Below are positions 1 to 5,211 of a stretch of DNA of 5,211 nt, in pieces (the stretch's first letter is position 1; every line of letters starts with the position of its first letter). Source of the DNA: BMS3ABIN04 sp965554225 (GTDB taxonomy: Bacteria > Bacteroidota > Ignavibacteria > Ignavibacteriales > Melioribacteraceae); NCBI GenBank assembly GCA_965554225.1, contig CBEVZC010000189.1, forward strand, positions 1 to 5,211, written 5' to 3'. Made by a program: the position numbers and the translations under genes. The notes below the pieces were generated by a model. That model searched no databases, was not told the DNA's origin, and saw only the letters and a program-made list of their open reading frames with translations.

Positions 1-53
1 TAAAATATAAACATTTTTTAAAGATTTACATTTTTATTTGAACGCACAATGCA

Positions 54-353
54 TTAGATAAATTTTCCAAGCACATTACCGCCGCTATCCGATGCAATAT
101 TGGGACTGTATTTATTTGCTCTACTTTTACCTGAGATGGAGTTAACAAGAAAGTCCGGTTTGATTATTTCAAAACCCGAATTAAGTAATGTACTATAATT
201 AGCGTGTTTTAGAAGTGAAACATTTCCGCTGTCAATAATTACTTTTTTATCAGGATAGTAAATACTATTTATTTTAACTTTTTGTGCACAAACATCAAGA
301 CTAAGAAAAAACAATACAAATATCATCAGTATTTGATTTGTCCGGTTATACAT
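54..353 (-). CDS. Small exported protein of unknown function
   Basis: A complete 99-residue reading frame with an ATG start and a TAA stop. I do not recognise a family. Residues 1-23 form a typical Sec signal peptide: Asn/Arg near the N terminus, a hydrophobic run ILMIFVLFFLSL, then VCA before Gln24. The predicted mature protein is about 76 residues, located in the periplasm or outside the cell. Cys22 lies in LDVC, which does not fit a lipobox (no small residue before the Cys), so a lipoprotein is less likely. The mature part begins with a short beta-rich stretch (KVKINSIYYPDKKVII), has no further cysteine, and ends in a Ser/Asn/Gly-rich tail (SDSGGNVLGKFI). No strong Shine-Dalgarno precedes the ATG, only A-rich sequence. 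The gene lies 59 bp downstream of the barrel-protein gene on the same strand, so co-transcription is plausible. The signal peptide supports a real gene; the function is unknown. Confidence 0.7.
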   Translation of the reverse strand: MYNRTNQILMIFVLFFLSLDVCAQKVKINSIYYPDKKVIIDSGNVSLLKHANYSTLLNSGFEIIKPDFLVNSISGKSRANKYSPNIASDSGGNVLGKFI

Positions 354-412
354 TTAATTGTTTCTAGATTATTAAGAAATATTTAGTATTATTCTAATAA
401 AAGAGTATATCA

Positions 413-1459
413 TTAGAAATAAAAGTTTAGCCCAATCCCAACTTTCGTAACAATATCGGATTCTTCAACATCGCGTTTTTCAGTACTTTGATAATTTTTC
501 CTTTTAACTGTCTCGTTATATTTACCACTAACGGCACTGTAATATAATTTAACGTCCGAATGAACCGATAGTTGTTTATTAAAGAAGTATTCAGTCCCAA
601 ATCCTAATTGAAGTAAAAATGGTGAATTTAACTCTTCTATATATTCACCCCGATTATTTATGATAATTGTATTTTGATCCGGAAATAAATCTTTCTCTTC
701 ATCTTTAGCCCATGCAAAAGTTTTCCCAATTCCGGTTAGTATAAAAGCGCTTACTTTATTCGAAAATAAATCCATAAAGTAATATTTAATACCAAATTCA
801 ATTGTAAATTGCTTAAGCGTTTGCTCACTTTCAGTCCCATTGTTGTATGTGTTTATTGGATTTTCATATATTTGCTGAATAACCTTTTTATTTTTTATAA
901 AAGCCGAATTATAAGCAAGATTAAAAGTTAAATAGAGTCGTTGGTGAAGGTTGAATGAAAATTGAGATTCTATCTGAGATGAGTAGTCTTCAACTGTTGA
1001 ATAGTACCTATCATTGTTGTAATCGAAATAAATAACTTTTTTATCAAGCGAATTGGGCACATAAAATATTCCAAAGGAAAACTTTGGTCTTTTCTCATTT
1101 TTAACAATTTTTTCTTTTACTTCTTCCTTTGCTTCCATAATCTTAGAATCAAGTTTATTGGCTTTGTTAATTTCCTCTAGTCTGTTTTTAATAACTTGTT
1201 CAAGCGAATCAATGCTTGCGGAATAACCGGTTGCATCCGAATATATCTGTCCAAAACCGTTAAGGAAAGCCGATTTAATTAAGGGTAAATACACTTTTAG
1301 TTTTGAACCATGTGGACTTATGGTATTTATATTTGCATTGTCAATCTTAATTATTCTGCATGGATAAACAACATTTCTCTTCGTAATTATGGTGTCAAGT
1401 TGAGCAAGAATATTTGAATAGGAAAAAATTAATGTGACTATTAGCAACAACGATTTCAT
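413..1459 (-). CDS. Exported outer-membrane beta-barrel-type protein
   Basis: A 348-residue protein counted from the ATG at 1457-1459. That start is preferred over a GTG at 1472-1474 because GGAGG (complement of 1466-1470) sits 6 nt before the ATG, while the GTG lies inside the GTGAGGAGG string itself. Residues 1-19 are a Sec signal peptide (MKSLLLIVTLIFSYSNILA, cut before Gln20). Residues 21-68 form a small beta domain (DTIITKRNVVYPCRIIKI...), resembling the short domain before barrels in many Bacteroidota proteins. Residues about 82-122 are a charged helix or coiled coil (SLEQVIKNRLEEINKANKLDSK). Residues about 126-348 alternate hydrophobic and polar residues in strands such as FSFNLHQRLYLTFNLAY, FTIEFGIKYYFM and FLLQLGFGTEYFF. 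The chain ends VTKVGIGLNFYF with a terminal Phe, the usual last strand of an outer-membrane barrel. About 220 residues would fit 8-10 strands. Membrane location is inferred; the ligand or role is unknown. It precedes the small exported-protein gene and may head that operon. Confidence 0.82.
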   Translation of the reverse strand: MKSLLLIVTLIFSYSNILAQLDTIITKRNVVYPCRIIKIDNANINTISPHGSKLKVYLPLIKSAFLNGFGQIYSDATGYSASIDSLEQVIKNRLEEINKANKLDSKIMEAKEEVKEKIVKNEKRPKFSFGIFYVPNSLDKKVIYFDYNNDRYYSTVEDYSSQIESQFSFNLHQRLYLTFNLAYNSAFIKNKKVIQQIYENPINTYNNGTESEQTLKQFTIEFGIKYYFMDLFSNKVSAFILTGIGKTFAWAKDEEKDLFPDQNTIIINNRGEYIEELNSPFLLQLGFGTEYFFNKQLSVHSDVKLYYSAVSGKYNETVKRKNYQSTEKRDVEESDIVTKVGIGLNFYF

Positions 1460-1465
1460 AATAGG

Positions 1466-1472
1466 CCTCCTC
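1466..1472 (-). promoter_or_regulatory. Strong Shine-Dalgarno that fixes the barrel-protein start
   Basis: On the minus strand this reads GAGGAGG, followed by a 6-nt spacer (CCTATT) and ATG at 1459-1457. The match to the anti-Shine-Dalgarno end of 16S rRNA is nearly ideal, and it decides the start of the downstream gene. The longer frame would start at a GTG overlapping this same motif. The other two genes in the window have no comparable motif. Confidence 0.75.
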
Positions 1473-1650
1473 ACTGAATTGTAGAATAAGGTTCACTAAA
1501 TATTTTTAAATAAAGTATAGTAAATCACGCTGAGTTCTTTTTAAATATTTCTTTATTTTATTTGGTATTGTTAAATTTTTTGCTCAACAATTGTAAACAC
1601 GTAACAATAAATTAAGTAGATTTATTTCTAAATTAAAAAGATGTTATAAT

Positions 1651-1663
1651 CCTTTTTAAAAGG
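1651..1663. repeat. Short CCTTTT/AAAAGG palindrome
   Basis: CCTTTT-T-AAAAGG is a perfect 6-bp inverted repeat around one T. It is flanked by a second complementary pair, ATAAT (1646-1650) and ATTAT (1666-1670), offset by a 2-nt bulge. It has no room for a normal RNA loop, so a dyad-symmetric protein-binding site is as likely as a hairpin. Symmetric A/T-rich words are common by chance in DNA of this composition, so functional meaning is uncertain. Confidence 0.4.
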
Positions 1664-1696
1664 TAATTATTCAAATAGAGAATAACAATATGGTAC

Positions 1697-1730
1697 CGAA
1701 TATTTGCCCCGTAAATATTCGATATTACGG
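1697..1730. repeat. Two overlapping, mutually exclusive hairpins
   Basis: Arm CGAATATTT (1697-1705) pairs perfectly with AAATATTCG (1713-1721) over 9 bp, leaving the loop GCCCCGT. The middle of that structure can instead pair downstream: CCGTAAATAT (1709-1718) with ATATTACGG (1722-1730), 9 bp with one bulged A and a 3-nt loop. The two stems share bases 1709-1721, so only one can form at a time. Such an arrangement is seen in attenuators and RNA switches, but also arises from degenerate repeats. No T-tract follows on the plus strand, so a terminator is not supported. Confidence 0.5.
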
Positions 1731-1806
1731 AAATCAGAACAAATATATGATAGATGATACGTTAAGGAAATTAAGATATGTTTAGTAATAAGTTTGATTT
1801 TCTGAT

Positions 1807-1847
1807 CAGCAGATTCTTTTTAGTTAAATACTAAGTAATATCTGCTG
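1807..1847. repeat. 41-nt imperfect hairpin or dyad
   Basis: Outer arms CAGCAGAT (1807-1814) and ATCTGCTG (1840-1847) are perfect 8-bp complements. Inside them, TTAGT (1820-1824) and ACTAA (1830-1834) pair around the loop TAAAT. Outer and inner stems are separated by 5 nt on each side (1815-1819 and 1835-1839), so the whole folds as one symmetric rod with a 5x5 internal loop. The even symmetry makes chance less likely than for either arm alone. It could be an operator, a small-RNA stem or an element end. On the minus strand TTGACA (complement of 1845-1850) overlaps the right arm, but no good -10 box follows. Confidence 0.5.
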
Positions 1848-1884
1848 TCAACAACCAATTACAAAATATAATTGACCTTTCTTT

Positions 1885-1924
1885 GTAGCGGGGACAGTCC
1901 GCCGCGGCGGATTGAACCTGCAAC
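1885..1924. repeat. GC-rich palindromic element, REP-like candidate
   Basis: This 40-nt island has 27 G or C bases inside strongly A+T-rich sequence. Its core TCCGCCGCGGCGGA (1898-1911) is a perfect 14-bp palindrome. It extends to 1895-1914 (CAG...TTG) as a 10-bp inverted repeat with one G-T wobble pair. On the minus strand it lies just beyond the stop codon of the gene remnant at 1961, a usual position for REP-type interspersed repeats and 3'-end stabilising hairpins. There is no T-tract, so it is not a classical intrinsic terminator. The composition suggests an element that spread in from elsewhere; this needs genome-wide copies to confirm. Confidence 0.5.
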
Positions 1925-1960
1925 TATTAATTCCTAGATTAAAAATCGTTTGAATATAAA

Positions 1961-2137
1961 TTAAAATGAAAATTTAGAAACATCTATAGACAAGTTGAAT
2001 GTTTTATTAAAATTTATGCCATTTGTATTTCCCAAGGTGAGTTCAATTGACTTGAACAATTCTTTCGATGACTCAGAAGGTAAGTACAAATTAAATTCTT
2101 TGTTTGAATTATAATTTGGATAACCTATTTTAAACAA
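1961..2137 (-). pseudogene. Probable C-terminal remnant of a protein gene
   Basis: On the minus strand 58 codons run without a stop from just after a TGA (complement of 2138-2140) to a TAA at 1963-1961. The translation has a coding character: FKIGYPNYNSNKEFNLYLP, then SESSKELFKSIELTLGNTNG, then INFNKTFNLSIDVSKFSF at the end. It has no ATG; the only candidate start is TTG at 2137-2135, with no ribosome-binding site. It therefore reads as the tail of a longer protein whose front is missing. The alternating pattern in NLSIDVSKFSF suggests a final beta strand. I do not recognise the family. Its broken edge lies about 22 bp from the start of the restriction-modification gene, on the opposite strand. 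A chance open frame is possible, since 58 codons is not decisive. Confidence 0.42.
2110..2115 (+). promoter_or_regulatory. Possible -10 element for the restriction-modification gene
   Basis: A perfect TATAAT lies 44 nt before the ATG at 2160, which would give a leader of about 35-40 nt. No TTGACA-like box sits at the expected distance, and the Bacteroidota form (TTTG then TAnnTTTG) is not matched either, although TTTG words occur at 2099, 2103 and 2115. A+T-rich DNA yields TATAAT by chance often, so this is only a candidate. Confidence 0.2.
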
Positions 2138-2159
2138 TCACAAATATTGAAGTTTGAAA

Positions 2160-5100
2160 ATGAGCTTATTCCAAAAATCTGTCATAAACAAATACCTATC
2201 CAATCAAGACCAAGAAGAACTATCCACAGCTTATAAGAGATTCAAAAAGTTTTATTCAGATTCTGAAAGAATAGAGAACATTAAACAACTAAAGGAAGAA
2301 AATTACCAAACTCGTTTTTTAGATGACATATTTTGTAAAGTTCTTGGTTATACACTTATTCCAGATAAAAATTATAACCTTACTACAGAATATAAAAACG
2401 AAACAGACTCCAAAAAAGCAGACGGTGCAATACTTAAAGATGGAAAAGCAATTGGAGTTATTGAACTTAAATCTACAAAAACAGTAAACCTTGAATCAAT
2501 AACCAATCAAGCTTTTAACTATAAGAATAATCAATCGAAATGCAAGTATGTTATTACATCAAACTTTGAAAAGCTAAACTTCTATATTGATAATGCTACA
2601 GAGTGGGAAGAGTTTAATCTCTTTGCGCTTACTGAAAAAGATTTTGCTCTGTTCTATTTACTTCTTAATCATAAAAATTTACTTAATGACGTTCCGTTAC
2701 AGATTAAGAAACAATCCAGATTACATGAAGAAAATATTTCAGATAAATTTTATAAAGATTATTCCCAATTCAAGCATAAGATTTATAATAACTTAGTTAA
2801 GAACAATCCTCAATACGATAAACTTGTTCTGTTCAAGAAATCTCAAAAGTTATTGGATAGAGTTTTATTTATACTTTTTGCTGAAGATAGTGGATTAGTA
2901 CCTCCAAATGCAATCTCTAAAATTGTAGATCAATATGAGCAACTAAAAGAATTGGATGAAGAACAAACGCTTTATTCTAGATTTATAAAATTCTTTCATC
3001 ACTTAAATGTAGGTCATAAATATAAAACTTATTCACTACCAGCTTATAATGGTGGATTGTTCAAAGAAGATGAAATACTTGATAATGTTCATATAGATGA
3101 TGAAATACTTTTGGATGACATGCTTCATTTATCTTCTTATGATTTTAGTACCGAAGTTGATGTAAATATTCTCGGTCATATATTTGAGCATAGTTTAACG
3201 GAAATTGAAGAAATTACAGCAGAACTTGAAGGTACTTTAGTTGAACGAGAAAAATCTAAACGTAAAAAAGATGGAATCTTTTACACCCCTAAATATATTA
3301 CAAAGTATATAGTTGATAATACAATTGGTGCTTTATGTAATGAGAAAAAGAAAGAACTTAACCTTAACGAAATTGATGAACAAATTTTAGAGAATAGTAA
3401 AACTAAAAGAGGTTCACTAACTGCCAAAGCAGAAAAGATATTTAATAATCTTGATAAATACAGAGAGTACATTTTGTCACTTAAAATACTTGATCCCGCA
3501 TGTGGCAGTGGTGCATTTCTTAATCAAGCTTTAGACTTTTTAATTAATGAGCACAAATGGATTGATGAACATAAAGCATCTTTGTTAAAGGAAGCATTTA
3601 CAATTTCAGAGTATGAAAAGGAAACAGTAGAAAACAATATTTATGGTGTTGATATAAATGAAGAAGCTGTTGAAATAGCAAAACTATCTTTATGGTTACG
3701 AACGGCAAAGAAAGGAAGAAAACTTTCTACGCTTAGCAATAATATTAAATGTGGTAATTCACTTATAAACGATCCCAATATTGCGGGAGAAAAAGCCTTT
3801 AACTGGAATGAAGAATTTAAGGAAATAATGAGTAATGGTGGATTTGATGTTGTTATTGGTAATCCGCCTTATTTTTCTTTATCGACATTTAATAAATTAT
3901 TTCAAGATGAGTTGAAATTAAATTATATAAATGGAGATAGATTTAGTGATATATATTGTTTGTTTTATGAGTTAGGAATTAAGTTGCTTAAGGTAAATGG
4001 GCAAATTTCGTATATAACTTCTAATCAGTGGTTACAATCTCAATATGGAAAAATTCTCAGAGAGTATTTTTTGAAAAATATAGACCCAATAGAATTAATT
4101 AATTTCGGTGGTTATAAAGTTTTTAAGGATGCTACAGTAGATTCGAGTATTTTTATTGGGAAAAAGACTCCTTGCAATTTTAACCTAAATGCTTGTCATA
4201 TTAAAAGTGATTTTGATGAAAGTGATGATATTGTCAGCTATATAAGAAGTCGAATGATTAAAATTAGTGATTTATCAAATGGAAGGTGGCAAATTATTGA
4301 TAAATCTATTCGGAAAATCAGAAAAAAGATTTCAAATGATAAACCAAAATTGAAAGAACATGATGTTGAAATTTTGCGTGGAATATTAACAGGATTTAAT
4401 AAGGCATTTATTATTAATACAAAAACAAAAGAAGACCTCTGTAAAAATAATCATGAAAATTTAAAAATAATCAAACCTTTATTACGTGGTAGAGATATTC
4501 ATCGTTATAAAATTGATTGGAATGGATTATGGCTAATCAATACTCATAATGGTTACAAAGGAATACCCAGAATTGAAATTGAGAACTATCCATCAATAAA
4601 AACACATTTAGATAAATTTATTTCAGAAATAACTAAGCGTGCTGATCAAGGTAAAACACCATACAATCTTAGAAACTGCACCTATTTAGATTTGATGAAC
4701 AAAGAAAAAATAATCTATCCAGAAACAACAGTAAGACGGGCAGAATTTTATAGAGATAGAGAAAATTATTTTATAGATAAAACTGCATTTATGATAGTTG
4801 GAAATAATTTAGGATATTATCAATCTATTTTAGCTTCAAAATTATTACAATGGTTTTTGGAATATGATTTACGCTCATTAGGTAAAAACAGTATTCAATA
4901 CTCAAAAATATTTATTGAAAATACACCCATACCAAAAACAGAAGATACTATTACAAATCGGTTTAATGCAAAATCTAACTTTATATTAAATAATGAAAAT
5001 ATAATACAACAAAGAAAAGGCAAATTCGTAAATCGATTAATAGACAATTTTGAACTAGAAAAGATTAGCCCAAAACTACAATCATTTTATGAATATGATT

Positions 5101-5211
5101 TTAATCAATTCCGCAATGAACTTAAAAAACAAAAAGTAGAACTTTCCCTCAAACAACAAGATGAGTGGGAAGATTACTTTAACGAATACAAAACAGAAAT
5201 TAACCAACTAC
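2160..5211 (+). CDS. Type IIG restriction-modification enzyme, Eco57I-like, 3' end beyond window
   Basis: An open frame of 1017 codons that leaves the window without a stop. ATG 2160 is chosen because an in-frame TGA lies at 2148; there is no Shine-Dalgarno, only A-rich sequence. Residues about 40-130 hold a PD-(D/E)XK nuclease: helix EENYQTRFLDDIF (46-58), then KKADG (Asp88) and IELKS (Glu102, Lys104). Residues about 170-370 are helical, with the family-typical LLDRVLFILFAEDSGL (to 246), YNGGLF (296-301) and LGHIFEHSL (338-346). The N6-adenine methyltransferase follows: GIFYTP (372-377), SAM motif DPACGSGAF (445-453), YGVDIN (Asp498), catalytic NPPY (568-571), YITSNQWL (618-625). From about 680 comes a TaqI/Eco57I-type recognition domain with KPLLRGRDIHRY (772-783). 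Family members are usually about 1000-1100 residues, so probably only the last few dozen are missing. One chain should both methylate its site, hemimethylated in many relatives, and cut unmodified DNA. The motifs appear intact. The target sequence cannot be read from the protein. Confidence 0.93.
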   Translation, partial: MSLFQKSVINKYLSNQDQEELSTAYKRFKKFYSDSERIENIKQLKEENYQTRFLDDIFCKVLGYTLIPDKNYNLTTEYKNETDSKKADGAILKDGKAIGVIELKSTKTVNLESITNQAFNYKNNQSKCKYVITSNFEKLNFYIDNATEWEEFNLFALTEKDFALFYLLLNHKNLLNDVPLQIKKQSRLHEENISDKFYKDYSQFKHKIYNNLVKNNPQYDKLVLFKKSQKLLDRVLFILFAEDSGLVPPNAISKIVDQYEQLKELDEEQTLYSRFIKFFHHLNVGHKYKTYSLPAYNGGLFKEDEILDNVHIDDEILLDDMLHLSSYDFSTEVDVNILGHIFEHSLTEIEEITAELEGTLVEREKSKRKKDGIFYTPKYITKYIVDNTIGALCNEKKKELNLNEIDEQILENSKTKRGSLTAKAEKIFNNLDKYREYILSLKILDPACGSGAFLNQALDFLINEHKWIDEHKASLLKEAFTISEYEKETVENNIYGVDINEEAVEIAKLSLWLRTAKKGRKLSTLSNNIKCGNSLINDPNIAGEKAFNWNEEFKEIMSNGGFDVVIGNPPYFSLSTFNKLFQDELKLNYINGDRFSDIYCLFYELGIKLLKVNGQISYITSNQWLQSQYGKILREYFLKNIDPIELINFGGYKVFKDATVDSSIFIGKKTPCNFNLNACHIKSDFDESDDIVSYIRSRMIKISDLSNGRWQIIDKSIRKIRKKISNDKPKLKEHDVEILRGILTGFNKAFIINTKTKEDLCKNNHENLKIIKPLLRGRDIHRYKIDWNGLWLINTHNGYKGIPRIEIENYPSIKTHLDKFISEITKRADQGKTPYNLRNCTYLDLMNKEKIIYPETTVRRAEFYRDRENYFIDKTAFMIVGNNLGYYQSILASKLLQWFLEYDLRSLGKNSIQYSKIFIENTPIPKTEDTITNRFNAKSNFILNNENIIQQRKGKFVNRLIDNFELEKISPKLQSFYEYDFNQFRNELKKQKVELSLKQQDEWEDYFNEYKTEINQL

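Larger units (their letters stand above)
1475..1960. other. Intergenic region with clustered inverted repeats
   Basis: About 490 bp with no convincing gene on either strand. The part nearest the barrel gene (1475-1640) is plain A+T-rich leader. A TATACT-like -10 element lies on the minus strand at 1514-1519, but I see no matching -35 or Bacteroidota -33 TTTG, so no promoter is called. From 1645 to 1914 there are four inverted repeats, listed separately. The genes to either side point away from each other (barrel gene to the left, restriction-modification gene to the right), so promoters for both directions could lie here. Nothing resembling a tRNA, CRISPR array or complete insertion sequence is visible. 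Confidence 0.5.

Noticed and set aside
385..405. A TTAG/CTAA dyad between the two exported-protein genes as a terminator
   Set aside because: Only a 4-bp A/T-rich stem with no G+C content, so not a credible intrinsic terminator.
1460..1474. GTG-initiated N-terminal extension of the barrel protein by five residues
   Set aside because: The GTG is within the Shine-Dalgarno string of the downstream ATG, and the ATG gives a cleaner signal peptide.
1690..1785. A 31-codon plus-strand open frame (ATG at 1690, TAG at 1783)
   Set aside because: Too short to judge, with no clear ribosome-binding site, and its first half is the overlapping hairpin pair, which better explains the sequence constraint.
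1885..1925. A tRNA-like T-arm word, GGTTCAATCC on the minus strand
   Set aside because: No matching acceptor, D or anticodon arms surround it, and the T-stem does not pair; the palindrome explains the sequence better.
2587..2796. A 69-codon open frame on the plus strand
   Set aside because: It lies wholly inside the restriction-modification gene in another frame. That gene's frame carries recognised motifs on both sides, so this is a shadow.
3281..3472. A 63-codon open frame on the minus strand with hydrophobic Leu/Ser-rich translation
   Set aside because: It is the antisense of the Lys/Glu-rich linker before the methyltransferase domain; hydrophobic runs of this kind are the usual complement of charged helices.
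2160..5211. Assignment as BREX PglX or a DISARM methyltransferase
   Set aside because: The N-terminal PD-(D/E)XK nuclease (Asp88, Glu102-X-Lys104) is not part of those methyltransferases, and no BREX or DISARM partner gene is in the window.

Overview
The window looks like chromosomal DNA from an A+T-rich member of the Bacteroidota/Ignavibacteriota/Chlorobiota group. This rests on the low G+C content, two secreted proteins whose signal peptides end in Ala-Gln, a small outer-membrane-type beta-barrel ending in an aromatic residue, and a protein vocabulary rich in Asn, Lys and Ile. One gene has a strong GGAGG ribosome-binding site. That is uncommon in classical Bacteroidetes and leans slightly toward the Ignavibacteria/Chlorobi side. 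The lineage is inference.

Left part (1-1474): two genes on the minus strand, read right to left. The first (413-1459) encodes an exported protein with a short N-terminal beta domain, a charged helical linker and a C-terminal beta-barrel. The second (54-353), 59 bp further on, encodes a 99-residue exported protein of unknown function. They may be co-transcribed.

Middle (1460-2159): about 700 bp without an intact gene, but not featureless. It holds four inverted repeats within about 270 bp: a CCTTTT/AAAAGG palindrome, a pair of overlapping and mutually exclusive hairpins, a 41-nt imperfect hairpin, and a very GC-rich palindrome in a roughly two-thirds G+C island. These are followed by a 58-codon stretch on the minus strand that reads like the C-terminal end of a protein with no start and no N-terminal part.

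Right part (2160-5211): one long plus-strand gene, running off the window end, for a single-chain Type IIG (Eco57I-like) restriction-modification enzyme. It has an N-terminal PD-(D/E)XK nuclease, a helical connector, an N6-adenine methyltransferase core (DPACGSGAF and NPPY motifs) and a C-terminal DNA-recognition domain. It should methylate one adenine-containing target and cleave DNA that lacks the mark. Its start lies about 22 bp from the broken edge of the gene remnant, which suggests that the restriction-modification gene was acquired and replaced the 5' part of a resident gene. I see no second defence gene inside the window. Whatever lies beyond 5211 would decide whether this is a lone enzyme or part of an island.
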